This document shows, piece by piece, positions 8,378 through 17,087 of a stretch of DNA of 64,000 bases. This DNA is from Psychrobium sp051201665 (GTDB lineage Bacteria; Pseudomonadota; Gammaproteobacteria; Enterobacterales; Psychrobiaceae), in contig NZ_CP179210.1 in NCBI RefSeq assembly GCF_051201665.1, forward strand, positions 1,178,001-1,242,000. The letters run 5' to 3'. The position numbers and the translations under genes are program-made. The notes below the pieces were generated by a model, which did not search any database, was not told the DNA's origin, and saw nothing but the letters and a program-made list of their open reading frames with translations. Position 1 is the stretch's first letter. Every line of letters begins with the position of its first letter.

Positions 8378-9829
8378 ATGTTTAATTTCACTTACCGTCA
8401 CAGTTTAGTTGGTCGAAGATTTGTGCTCCTTACAGTGCTTTTTAGTTCGATTATTACCTTATTGTTTACGGTGGTTCAGTTAAGTGCTGAATATAACAAA
8501 CAGCTTGATCAGCGCGCGTTGTTCAACCAAATTATTGAAGATAGTTTGTTAGATAGCCTAAGTAAAAGTATCTGGACTTACGATGATGCTCAAATCTACT
8601 TACAATTGCAGGGCATTGTTAATATTCCGAGTATTGAGCGCGCTGTTCTTAATCTTCCTGAAAATGTTGAATTTAATATTGGTGAAGTGAGTGCCAATAG
8701 TATCGTTAATGAACAGTTCGAAGTGAATTATAAACAGGCGGGTCAAGAGCGCAGGATGGGGCAATTAACTATCTATAGTGAAATGGATAGTACTTACAAT
8801 CATCTGATAGCATTTGGCAGTGCCATGTTGATTTCTAATTTCTTAAAGACGGCACTTGTTGTTTTATTTATGTTTTATCTGTCAGATAGGTTAATTGGCC
8901 GCCACTTAATGCATATTTCAACTAAATTGGCTAAGTTTAGTGAAACTGAAAAGGCTGAGCCGATAGAGCTTAATCGTAAATATCACGATGAAAATGATGA
9001 AATAGACCTTCTAGTTGATAGTATTAATAACATGCAGCAGCGGATTTTCTTTGAACGCAATAAAGCATTCAATGAAATTCAGAAGAAAGAGCAAGTACAG
9101 GTAGAAATAGTAGAGCAAAAAGAGAAATTGCTAAAATTAGAGCATAAAGTATCTATTTCAGAGATCGTCCGTAGTTTAGCGAATGAATTAAACGCGCCGC
9201 TCATTAACGTCAAAGCATTTTGTAAATTGACCTTAGAGCAAATGCAGCAACCGTCGTTTGACCCCAAGCGTGTTGAACTAGCCGTTGATAAAATTATTGA
9301 AAACAGCTGTCATGCGTTAGATATTGTTAATCGTACTAAAGAAATAATGCAGCGTAACGAACCGCAAAAAGAAAAAGTTAACGTTAATGTATTGATTGAA
9401 AAGTCAGTATTTTTTCTTTCCCAAGAGCTTGATAGTGTGGGCGTTGCAATCAATCATCACGCACCTGAGAACAATGTTGAAATTCTCGCTGACAAGCTGC
9501 AAATGGAACAAGTGCTACTTAACATCATGCGAAATTCGATAGAAGCTTTGAGTACGGTGGATACGTCCAAGCGCTCTATTGAAGTCTCAGCGTCTATTTT
9601 TCAAGAGCAGGTGATAATACGTATTGAAGATAATGGACCTGGTCTTAGTGAATTGATTGCTGATAAGATTTTTCAACCGTTCTTTAGTACGCGAGATAAG
9701 GGATTAGGAGTAGGGTTATGTATCGCCAAAACGTTGGTGACAAGTAACGATGGGGATGTTGAAGTTAACTTAGATTATAAACAGGGTGCCTGTTTTATTA
9801 TTTCCTTTCCTTATAAACGTGATATTTAA
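8378..9829 (+). CDS. Orphan membrane sensor histidine kinase-like protein lacking the H-box histidine
   Basis: 483 aa from the ATG at 8378 (a TTG at 8369 is possible; no strong ribosome site helps). Two membrane helices (about 14-36 and 140-165) flank a periplasmic sensor region; a linker and coiled coil lead to a HisKA-like segment. There the usual A-H-E-[LI]-N-x-P-L motif reads ANELNAPL, with Asn at residue 269 (codon AAT, 9182-9184). The ATPase domain looks intact: QVLLNIMRNSIEAL (N box), EDNGPG (G1), FFSTRDKGLGVGLCIAK (F and G2). No response-regulator gene adjoins. It may be a pseudokinase, a phosphatase, or regulate a partner kinase. Confidence 0.85.
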   Translation: MFNFTYRHSLVGRRFVLLTVLFSSIITLLFTVVQLSAEYNKQLDQRALFNQIIEDSLLDSLSKSIWTYDDAQIYLQLQGIVNIPSIERAVLNLPENVEFNIGEVSANSIVNEQFEVNYKQAGQERRMGQLTIYSEMDSTYNHLIAFGSAMLISNFLKTALVVLFMFYLSDRLIGRHLMHISTKLAKFSETEKAEPIELNRKYHDENDEIDLLVDSINNMQQRIFFERNKAFNEIQKKEQVQVEIVEQKEKLLKLEHKVSISEIVRSLANELNAPLINVKAFCKLTLEQMQQPSFDPKRVELAVDKIIENSCHALDIVNRTKEIMQRNEPQKEKVNVNVLIEKSVFFLSQELDSVGVAINHHAPENNVEILADKLQMEQVLLNIMRNSIEALSTVDTSKRSIEVSASIFQEQVIIRIEDNGPGLSELIADKIFQPFFSTRDKGLGVGLCIAKTLVTSNDGDVEVNLDYKQGACFIISFPYKRDI

Positions 9830-9836
9830 GTTAGAA

Positions 9837-9880
9837 ACCCAAACTAACTAATTGAACATGTGTCTGCAGTTAGTTTGGGT
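9837..9880. terminator. 13-bp perfect inverted repeat between convergent genes
   Basis: ACCCAAACTAACT at 9837-9849 pairs with 9868-9880 across an 18-base loop. It sits between the sensor kinase and the SieB-like gene. There is no T-tract, so termination is inferred from position and stem strength. Confidence 0.45.
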
Positions 9881-9892
9881 AACCTAAGTTCT

Positions 9893-10498
9893 TTACGCAC
9901 TTTTCTTCAGGTTAGTTAAGGGCTCTAAGTAACTTGGTCTTGCTTGTTTTAAATAGCTGATGTCGTCAAAGCTCGGTTTTCCTTGAGGCAGCTTTAAGCG
10001 CGCTTTAGTCAAGAATGGTCTTGCAATGTGTGAAATCATCAATTCGATTTCTCTAACGCCTTGTTCATTATTTTTTGTCGTGTTGTAGAAATCGACTGGG
10101 ATTAAGATCCCTGAATTACGTAAACTTTTTACATCAGCTTCTTGATGAGGCAGCCATATTGATGTTTGTCGACGAAGATAAAACTCTCTCAAAATAGCTC
10201 GTTCACCGCTACTTAGCGTTTGCATACGTGACTGAACTTCTTCACCAAGCTGTTGTTGTCGTTTTCGTTGTTTAAGATTGCGAAAGATATGTTTGCCTAA
10301 ATCAAGTACCAAATATGCACTGCTAATGATGAAACTAATTCCTACAAAGTGAGCATAATCTGTCAAAAACTTGTCTACTTGCATTAGTGACGCGAGTGTT
10401 GACGGCATGAATAATAACACGGCGCAAGCCAATGAAATCCATAACATACACTGAAACATGTAGTGTGCATGGGTTTGTTGTGATTCATCTTTCCACAT
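9893..10498 (-). CDS. SieB-like (superinfection exclusion B family) membrane protein
   Basis: 201 aa. Two hydrophobic segments (about residues 15-35 and 45-65) are followed by a basic stretch (KQRKRQQQ) and a cytoplasmic domain with LSSGERAILREFYLRRQTSIWLP and a VKSLRNSGILIPV segment. This layout matches the SieB family, named for the phage P22 superinfection-exclusion protein. Chromosomal members are common in gammaproteobacteria and most have no tested role. No prophage genes adjoin it here. The family match is moderate and the function is open. Confidence 0.65.
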   Translation of the reverse strand: MWKDESQQTHAHYMFQCMLWISLACAVLLFMPSTLASLMQVDKFLTDYAHFVGISFIISSAYLVLDLGKHIFRNLKQRKRQQQLGEEVQSRMQTLSSGERAILREFYLRRQTSIWLPHQEADVKSLRNSGILIPVDFYNTTKNNEQGVREIELMISHIARPFLTKARLKLPQGKPSFDDISYLKQARPSYLEPLTNLKKSA

Positions 10499-10539
10499 AA
10501 AAACTCCTTATTGACAATTTAATGCCATAAAACTAATAG

Positions 10540-10728
10540 CTAATCGGTTGCGTACTGGACTAAAGCAATTAGCGTACCTAAATTTAATGGCAACTCACTG
10601 ACATTAACTAACTGGTTGTTTTTTATTCTTTTGATTCGTTGTTTGAATTTTTGATGGTCAATAACGGCGCATATATTCGGCAAAAATTGCCGCGGAAATT
10701 CTTTAATAAGAGACGATGTGAAATTCAC
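10540..10728 (-). CDS. Possible small basic protein, doubtful
   Basis: 62 codons from a GTG with no visible ribosome-binding site, ending 41 bases upstream of the SieB-like gene on the same strand. The product would be basic in the middle (KFKQRIKRIKNN) with a hydrophobic end. It has no recognisable domain. It may be chance. Confidence 0.2.
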   Translation of the reverse strand: MNFTSSLIKEFPRQFLPNICAVIDHQKFKQRIKRIKNNQLVNVSELPLNLGTLIALVQYATD

Positions 10729-10903
10729 CGTATATTGGTGTAAATAACAAATAAGTAGCTCTTATTTTTGTATGCCAATCGAAGGGTTTTACTTAAGTGT
10801 TTGAATGAAAAGTATTTTTAATGTTGGCATCAAATTGGCAATAAGCTAAATAACTAACGCATTTGTTAATAATTAAAGAACTACATTGAACAAGGATATT
10901 GAC

Positions 10904-11545
10904 ATGAAACTACTTAATCGCCGCCTCGCTCTCATTAGCACAGTAACTGGATTGACGTTAATTGCAGCATCAAGCGCTGCTTATGCAGGGAGTGACAAGG
11001 TACTCACGAAGAAAATTGCTGTCGATAATATTAAAGAGTTTGTTATTGATGCTCATGTCGGAACAGTGAAATTGTCGGCATCTAATGACCATCAATTTCA
11101 TATCTATGTAAAAGTAAGTGAGAAAGATGGCTGGGCGATGTTTAAGTCGAGTCCTGAAGATGCGAAATTAAAAATCGATAATACGGGTGATAGATTAACG
11201 GTATCACTTAACGATGATGAGTTTGGCGAAGAGTGGCGTATTGAAGTGCCTAAAATGGAAAAAATAGACGCTGCTCTTGGCGTTGGCGAAATGACGATTA
11301 AAGGTCTTCAAGCGAACTTGTCAGTTGATATTGGAGTTGGTCAAGTAAGCGTTTATAGTATGGCTGACTCTTACGCTACTGTGAAAGCCGAATCAGGTGT
11401 TGGCGCGGCAAACGTACATAGTGAAAGCGATAAAGTGGAGAAAAACCGTTCAATGGTCAGTGAAGCAGTCAGTTGGATTGGTAAAGGCGATTACGCTATT
11501 AACGTTGAAGTTGGCGTTGGAGATGCGTCAATTAAACTCAATTAA
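10904..11545 (+). CDS. Exported DUF4097/adhesin-like beta-repeat protein
   Basis: 213 aa from the ATG at 10904, preceded by AAGGA; an in-frame TTG at 10886 is less likely. A signal peptide (about residues 1-28, ending AAYAG) precedes a repetitive beta-strand region typical of DUF4097-type proteins: VGTVKLSASNDHQ, then GVGEMTIKGL, IGVGQVSVYSM and VGVGDASIKLN, spaced like turns of a beta-solenoid. Probably periplasmic or cell-surface. Function unknown. Its TAA stop also forms one copy of the target duplication of an adjoining miniature element. Confidence 0.72.
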   Translation: MKLLNRRLALISTVTGLTLIAASSAAYAGSDKVLTKKIAVDNIKEFVIDAHVGTVKLSASNDHQFHIYVKVSEKDGWAMFKSSPEDAKLKIDNTGDRLTVSLNDDEFGEEWRIEVPKMEKIDAALGVGEMTIKGLQANLSVDIGVGQVSVYSMADSYATVKAESGVGAANVHSESDKVEKNRSMVSEAVSWIGKGDYAINVEVGVGDASIKLN

Positions 11546-11706
11546 TACCAATCAATATAAGTATGTGATCAATTTTTTAATGAGGAAATATGAGCGATAG
11601 CAAGGCATTTGTTTTTATATGTAGTTGTTCTATATGAAAAAATAGATAACGACGTTAGCGTTCATAGAGCCCATGAAAAATGATCAGCTATTTTTGTTGA
11701 TTGGTA
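11546..11706. mobile_element. Miniature element A' abutting a stop codon
   Basis: A 161-bp non-coding segment with terminal repeats TACCAATCAA and TTGATTGGTA, flanked by TAA at 11543-11545 and 11707-11709. The left TAA is the stop codon of the upstream gene. The outer bases and the duplication match family A, but the interior differs (inner TGATCA palindromes near both ends). A related right end lies at about 50930-50964. Confidence 0.72.
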
Positions 11707-11743
11707 TAACATTCTATTTAATTAAACAATTTATCTCTCATTT

Positions 11744-11771
11744 GACCAGCTTTGTAAGCTGGTCTTTTTTT
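11744..11771 (+). terminator. Rho-independent terminator
   Basis: GACCAGCTT-TGT-AAGCTGGTC followed by seven T. It terminates the DUF4097-like gene, now separated from it by the inserted A' element. The remaining bases to 11988 hold the glcB leader, in which I see no other structure. Confidence 0.85.
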
Positions 11772-11988
11772 ATTCATTTAATTAATTGTAAATGATGATG
11801 CCATTCATATGGTAAATACTTGTCATTCTAGAATCTAATAGGAAAAAGTCATAACCATTATAAAACAATGGAATAAGTTATTTACTTGTCATTTGTGTCA
11901 AGTTGTTTATTGGGTTATGATTGATCGCTTCTAGTTACATGAGGTGTTATATTTTTTTAACACTTTATTGCTTATTTATGAGGCCATT

Positions 11989-14148
11989 ATGACGCAACGT
12001 ATTTCTGTTGGTGGATTACAAGTTTCCCAACTTCTTTTTGATTTTGTTAATCAACAGGCTCTTCCTAAAACAGGAATTGAACAAGCCAACTTTTGGGCAT
12101 CATTTGAAGATTTAATCTCGAGGTTTTCTCCCCGTAATAATGCGCTATTAGCAAAGCGTGAAGCAATGCAGCAACAAATCGATGACTGGCATAACGCTAA
12201 TGACTACCAGTTTTCGAACTATAAATCTTTTCTACAAAGTATTGATTATCTCCTGCCTGATTGTGAAGATTTTACAATTTCAACAAGCGATGTCGATAAC
12301 GAAATGGCAACGATGGCAGGCCCTCAACTTGTTGTGCCTGTTATGAATTCTCGATTTGCATTAAATGCCGCTAATGCTCGTTGGGGATCGTTATATGATG
12401 CCCTCTATGGCACTGATGCGATTAGTTCTGATAATGGCGCAGAAGTAGGGTCGACTTATAACAAGATTCGTGGTGATTTAGTTATTGCCAAAGGTCGTGA
12501 GTTCCTTGATAGCGCCTGTTCTCTATCTCAAGGTAGCCATACAGATGTTATTGCTTACGCCATTGAAAATGGGCAATTAAAGGTTGTATTAGAAAGTGGT
12601 CAATCAACAACCTTGGCCGACAAAACTCAGTTGATTGGTTTCAACGGTGAAGAGAACTCGCCGACAGTTATCTTATTTAATAATAACGGCATGCACATTG
12701 AGATAGTTATCGATAAATCGAGTCAAATCGGCAATGACGATAAGGCCGGTGTTAGCGATATTATTTTAGAGTCTGCTTTAACCACTATTATGGATTGTGA
12801 AGACTCCGTTGCTGCTGTTGATGCCGAAGATAAAGTGGTGGTTTACGAAAATTGGCTGGGATTGATGCAGGGAAATTTGACTGAGGAAATCACCAAACAT
12901 GGCAAATCCTTTATTCGTTCTTTAAATAGTGACCGACAATATAAAGGCATTAATGACCAAGAATTATCATTAAAAGGTCGTAGCTTGATGTTTGTGCGCA
13001 ATGTTGGCCATCTAATGACAAACCCTGCAATCATTGATGCACATGGTAACGAAATACCAGAGGGTATTTTGGATGGTGTTGTGACATCGTTGATCTCACT
13101 ACATGACTTAAACGGTAATAGTGAATTTAAAAACTCTTCGACGGGCTCAATTTATATCGTTAAGCCAAAAATGCATGGACCAGAAGAAGTTGGTTTCGCT
13201 AATGATTTATTTAATGCTGTTGAAGACATGCTTGGACTGAATCGTCATACCATTAAAATGGGTATTATGGATGAAGAGCGTCGTACAACAGTTAATCTAA
13301 AACACTGTATTTATGCTGCAAAAGAACGTGTGGTATTCATTAATACAGGGTTCTTGGACAGAACAGGTGATGAAATTCATACATCGATGGAAGCTGGGCC
13401 AATGATCCGTAAAGGAGAGATGAAGTCAGCTGCTTGGATTGGCGCATATGAAAACTGGAATGTTGATATTGGTTTGAAATGTGGCTTAAGTGGACGAGCA
13501 CAAATAGGTAAAGGAATGTGGGCTATTCCTGATCAAATGGCTAACATGCTTAACGCTAAAATTGCTCATCCACAATCTGGCGCCAACACAGCATGGGTGC
13601 CGTCACCAACAGCTGCGACATTGCATGCGCTCCATTATCACCAAGTTGATGTCTTTGAAGAACAACGTACAATCAAGCAGCGTTCGCTAGCAAGTATTGA
13701 TGATATTTTATCTATCCCCGTTGAAAGTAATCCTAGATGGACAGCCGATGAAATTGAGCAAGAGCTTGAAAACAATGCGCAAGGGCTGCTTGGCTACGTG
13801 GTTCGTTGGGTTGATGCGGGTATTGGATGTTCAAAAGTACCTGATATTAATAACGTTGGGTTGATGGAAGACCGAGCGACTTTACGGATCTCTTCTCAAC
13901 ATATGGCTAACTGGTTACGTCATGGGATCTGCACCAAAGAACAGGTGATGGCTGTACTTAAAAAAATGGCATTAGTTGTTGATCAACAAAACTCAAGTGA
14001 TCCGACGTATCAGGCAATGGCTGATGATTTTGATAACAACATTGCGTTTCAAGCTGCGTATGAATTAGTATTTGACGGTTGTGCTCAGCCTAGTGGATAT
14101 ACTGAGCCTGTATTACACAAGCGACGTTTGGCACTTAAAGCGCAATAA
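11989..14148 (+). CDS. glcB: Malate synthase G
   Basis: Condenses glyoxylate and acetyl-CoA to malate, completing the glyoxylate bypass. The ATG at 11989 has a GAGG site upstream and gives 719 aa, the usual length for form G (an earlier ATG at 11944 would add 15 unlikely residues). Diagnostic segments include RSLMFVRNVGHLMTNPAI, KPKMHGPEEV, GIMDEERRTTVNLK, FINTGFLDRTGDEIHTSMEAGP and KGMWAIPDQM. It stands alone. aceK, which tunes isocitrate dehydrogenase for the same bypass, lies at 58.6-60.3 kb. Confidence 0.96.
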   Translation: MTQRISVGGLQVSQLLFDFVNQQALPKTGIEQANFWASFEDLISRFSPRNNALLAKREAMQQQIDDWHNANDYQFSNYKSFLQSIDYLLPDCEDFTISTSDVDNEMATMAGPQLVVPVMNSRFALNAANARWGSLYDALYGTDAISSDNGAEVGSTYNKIRGDLVIAKGREFLDSACSLSQGSHTDVIAYAIENGQLKVVLESGQSTTLADKTQLIGFNGEENSPTVILFNNNGMHIEIVIDKSSQIGNDDKAGVSDIILESALTTIMDCEDSVAAVDAEDKVVVYENWLGLMQGNLTEEITKHGKSFIRSLNSDRQYKGINDQELSLKGRSLMFVRNVGHLMTNPAIIDAHGNEIPEGILDGVVTSLISLHDLNGNSEFKNSSTGSIYIVKPKMHGPEEVGFANDLFNAVEDMLGLNRHTIKMGIMDEERRTTVNLKHCIYAAKERVVFINTGFLDRTGDEIHTSMEAGPMIRKGEMKSAAWIGAYENWNVDIGLKCGLSGRAQIGKGMWAIPDQMANMLNAKIAHPQSGANTAWVPSPTAATLHALHYHQVDVFEEQRTIKQRSLASIDDILSIPVESNPRWTADEIEQELENNAQGLLGYVVRWVDAGIGCSKVPDINNVGLMEDRATLRISSQHMANWLRHGICTKEQVMAVLKKMALVVDQQNSSDPTYQAMADDFDNNIAFQAAYELVFDGCAQPSGYTEPVLHKRRLALKAQ

Positions 14149-14184
14149 TCAGCGTGTTAATAATCAGAATATTAAGAAGTAAGA

Positions 14185-14208
14185 GCCGGAACATCTACCG
14201 GCTTTTTT
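14185..14208 (+). terminator. Rho-independent terminator of glcB
   Basis: GCCGG, an 8-base loop, CCGGC, then six T, 36 bases after the glcB stop and just before the end of the convergent diguanylate cyclase gene. Confidence 0.8.
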
Positions 14209-14211
14209 ATG

Positions 14212-15852
14212 CTAATCCGTTATCGTGCTCGATGTCATGTCATGATAAAAAACAGCTTGGTTACGGCCATTGTTTTTTGCATGATAGAGCGCTTTGTCAG
14301 CAAGGCTGACTAAAACATCGGCTTGAGTTGAATCTTTCGGAGACAACGCTACACCTATTGATGCAGTTATTTGACCAATACTCGTTCCATTATTAATGAT
14401 TTTCAATTGCCTTATATTTGCGAGTAAATGATGACTAAATTCGATAGCTTGTTGTTCGTCAGTATCAGTTAGCATCAGAACAAACTCTTCTCCGCCAATA
14501 CGGCACGCAATATTTTCTGCGGTAACAATATCGTTTAGCAGTATACCGAACTCACGTAATGCCGCGTCTCCAGCGTCATGACCAAAGCTATCGTTTAGCT
14601 TTTTAAAGTGATCGATATCTAACATGAGTAGTGCGAGGGGCATTTTCATTTTTTGTGCACGAGCAATTTCTTTTTCGATAGTTTCTGAAAAATATCGGCG
14701 ATTATAAAGGCCGGTTAATGAATCCTTGATTGCCTGGTCGCGTAAATTTTCTCGTAATTGTAAATTAGCAACAGATAAGGCGACTTGTTCTGCTAGGGAC
14801 GTTGCAATCTTTCTATCGTTGTCATCAAATTCGTCCATCGTACTTTCACGACTGATATGCATAACACCTAGCGTTTCACCTTGTGACACTAAAGGGATAC
14901 AAATAATATTGGATTGTTCAACTTCATCGTGATCGCATCGTATGAGTTTATCGTAAGGGCCCTGTGGGTGAACATATCCTTTACGTAGTGCCCAACATGC
15001 ATCAAGTGGATAATGTGGTGTGGCAAAAAATGAATCTAATCCCCATTTAATTTTTATTTCGGCTAGGTTACGCGACGATCGGATAATCGAAATTACCCCT
15101 GCATCATGATAAAGCAGCATTTGCGCGAATTTTCCAAGAACTTGTTCTATATCGGCAATTGACTTACTTAATGTTAATAGTGTGCCAAATTCTTGCAGCA
15201 ATAATAGTTCAGTGGTTTGTTTTTGTATTTTTTCTTTGAGTCGTTGATAACGAAGAGTGAGTTGAAGATTGATCCAACTAACAAAGAAATAACCGCCGAT
15301 GCTGGTGGCTAAAAATAGTAATAAATAAACTGGCAAATAATTGTAACGCTGTTCAACAACAGCGTGTTGCTCTAAACGGTAATCTCGGCCAATGCGAAAT
15401 AGGTAATCCCCTTGATTTAACGCCAAAAAACGCAACGTTGTTGAGGTAACAGGATCGAATCGCAAAGAATACCCACGAAGATTTTCCTTAGCAAATTGTA
15501 ATTCTGGTTTTGACAATAAATCGCTGGATGCAGTAAGTGCACTCGATGATAGGTGACTATCTCCTAGCAATTGACCTGCGGAGGAAATAATCGATACTCT
15601 GTTTTCAGTATTACGGGATAATGCATCAATGACCTTGTCATAGTCCAATGGACGATTTGGTTGATCATTCTTTAAGTAGTCAAGCGCTTCAATTAGCGTT
15701 TTTGATTGATACTCAAGTACTTGTTTAGCGCTCTGCTGGGCATTTAATGAAATTTGATATTCGTTTAAAAACGTTACTAAAACAAATAAAGGAAATGCTA
15801 TTAACGCTGGTAAATAGTTGACATACCATCCTCGTTTTCTCTTTGTAGCCAT
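14212..15852 (-). CDS. Membrane diguanylate cyclase with extracytoplasmic sensor and GAF domain
   Basis: 546 aa. An N-terminal membrane helix (about 13-30) and a second one (about 175-198) flank a periplasmic sensory region of some 140 residues. A GAF-like domain follows (about 215-365), then a GGDEF domain starting at DSLTGLYNRRYFSE, with DIDHFKKLNDSFGHDAGD and an intact GGEEF active site, so c-di-GMP synthesis is expected. The RxxD inhibitory site upstream of GGEEF is absent (TAEN at that place), so feedback inhibition by product is not expected. It is convergent with glcB. Confidence 0.9.
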   Translation of the reverse strand: MATKRKRGWYVNYLPALIAFPLFVLVTFLNEYQISLNAQQSAKQVLEYQSKTLIEALDYLKNDQPNRPLDYDKVIDALSRNTENRVSIISSAGQLLGDSHLSSSALTASSDLLSKPELQFAKENLRGYSLRFDPVTSTTLRFLALNQGDYLFRIGRDYRLEQHAVVEQRYNYLPVYLLLFLATSIGGYFFVSWINLQLTLRYQRLKEKIQKQTTELLLLQEFGTLLTLSKSIADIEQVLGKFAQMLLYHDAGVISIIRSSRNLAEIKIKWGLDSFFATPHYPLDACWALRKGYVHPQGPYDKLIRCDHDEVEQSNIICIPLVSQGETLGVMHISRESTMDEFDDNDRKIATSLAEQVALSVANLQLRENLRDQAIKDSLTGLYNRRYFSETIEKEIARAQKMKMPLALLMLDIDHFKKLNDSFGHDAGDAALREFGILLNDIVTAENIACRIGGEEFVLMLTDTDEQQAIEFSHHLLANIRQLKIINNGTSIGQITASIGVALSPKDSTQADVLVSLADKALYHAKNNGRNQAVFYHDMTSSTITD

Positions 15853-15940
15853 TTAACTGTCCGTGTCACTAAAAGGGAATAAGTGATCGATGCTAACAAT
15901 AAAGAAGAAAAATAGAAAGAGGGGAGAAGCAGTGAGGATT

Positions 15941-16120
15941 TTATTTCAAATTCTCAACGGCTTGGTTAACTAACGATTGTATGTCGTTACATGTCGTTTC
16001 AACGCCACAGTTACAATCCAATGTTTGATGCTCTGCTAACCACCCAACAGTTTTTAAGTGTTTTTGGCCACAGCTTGGGCAAACAATTTTTAATGTTTGC
16101 AATTGATCTAAATGAGTCAT
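15941..16120 (-). CDS. Small zinc-ribbon-like protein, 59 aa
   Basis: ATG at 16120 with an AGGAGC site 6 bases upstream; stop at 15941. The product has two cysteine pairs, CPSC (residues 14-17) and CNC (36-38), plus another Cys at 44, suggesting a single metal-binding ribbon. It starts MTHLDQLQTLKIVCPSCGQK and ends NQAVENLK. It follows dapD on the same strand after 118 bases. The strong ribosome site and patterned cysteines argue that it is a real gene; the function is unknown. Confidence 0.7.
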   Translation of the reverse strand: MTHLDQLQTLKIVCPSCGQKHLKTVGWLAEHQTLDCNCGVETTCNDIQSLVNQAVENLK

Positions 16121-16238
16121 ATTTGCTCCTGAAATTACTAATAATCTTCAGTCTATCAAACTAATATGACTTTTCTGTGACGGGGGTAGCAAATTGAAGC
16201 AGCTATCAACATAAGGGCGATAACTGCGGGGGGATTGA

Positions 16239-17063
16239 CTACTCGACACCGCGAAGTAGTGCATTAACACCTACTTTAGCACGTGTTTTTGCATCAACTT
16301 TTTTAACGATTATCGCGGCGTAAAGGTTATGTGTGCCGCATTTTGAGGGTAAAGTACCAGAAACAACAACTGAACCTGCTGGAACACGGCCATAATGAAT
16401 AGTGCCTGTTTCGCGATCGAAAATTCGGGTACTTTGACTGATGTAAACACCCATTGAAATTACGCTACCTTCTTCAACAACCACGCCTTCTACGATTTCT
16501 GAGCGCGCACCAATAAAGCAGTTGTCTTCAATAATGGTTGGATTAGCTTGCAATGGCTCTAATACGCCGCCAATGCCAACACCACCAGAAAGGTGAACAT
16601 TCTTACCAATTTGTGCACATGAGCCGACAGTAGCCCAAGTATCAACCATTGTACCTTCGTCAACATAGGCTCCGATGTTTGTATACGATGGCATTAAGAC
16701 AACATTCTTTGCAATGTAGCAGCCTTGACGAACTGTCGCAGGAGGCACAACTCGCATTCCTTCATCTTTAAACTGTTGCTCTGTATAGTTGGCAAATTTC
16801 TGCGGTACTTTGTCGAAATATTGTGTATCGCCACCATCAATAATCGTATTGTCATGAAGTTTAAAAAACAGTAAAACGGCTTTTTTCAACCATTGATGAA
16901 CGACCCACTCACCACTAATCTTTTCAGCAACACGAGCGCTACCACTATCAAGTAATGCCATGGCTTGCGTAACGGCGTCTTTTACGTCTTGAGTTGCTGT
17001 ATCAGCGGTATATTGATCTCTTGTTTCAAATGCATGTTCAATGATTTGTTGTAATTGACTCAT
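16239..17063 (-). CDS. dapD: 2,3,4,5-tetrahydropyridine-2,6-dicarboxylate N-succinyltransferase
   Basis: Lysine/diaminopimelate pathway enzyme of 274 aa. The N-terminal helical domain (LQQIIEHAFETRDQ) is followed by a left-handed beta-helix of hexapeptide repeats (KNVVLMPSYTNIGAYVDEGTMVDTWATVGSCAQIGKNVHLSGGVGIGGVLEP) and the C-terminal AIIVKKVDAKTRAKVGVN segment. Length and sequence order match the family. Third gene of a map-glnD-dapD run on the minus strand, 24 bases after glnD. Confidence 0.97.
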   Translation of the reverse strand: MSQLQQIIEHAFETRDQYTADTATQDVKDAVTQAMALLDSGSARVAEKISGEWVVHQWLKKAVLLFFKLHDNTIIDGGDTQYFDKVPQKFANYTEQQFKDEGMRVVPPATVRQGCYIAKNVVLMPSYTNIGAYVDEGTMVDTWATVGSCAQIGKNVHLSGGVGIGGVLEPLQANPTIIEDNCFIGARSEIVEGVVVEEGSVISMGVYISQSTRIFDRETGTIHYGRVPAGSVVVSGTLPSKCGTHNLYAAIIVKKVDAKTRAKVGVNALLRGVE

Positions 17064-17087
17064 CGTAATTCCTATCCAATTTTTTGG

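Noticed and set aside
10540..10728. 62-codon minus-strand frame treated as a firm gene
   Set aside because: GTG start without a ribosome site and no recognisable domain; listed only as doubtful.
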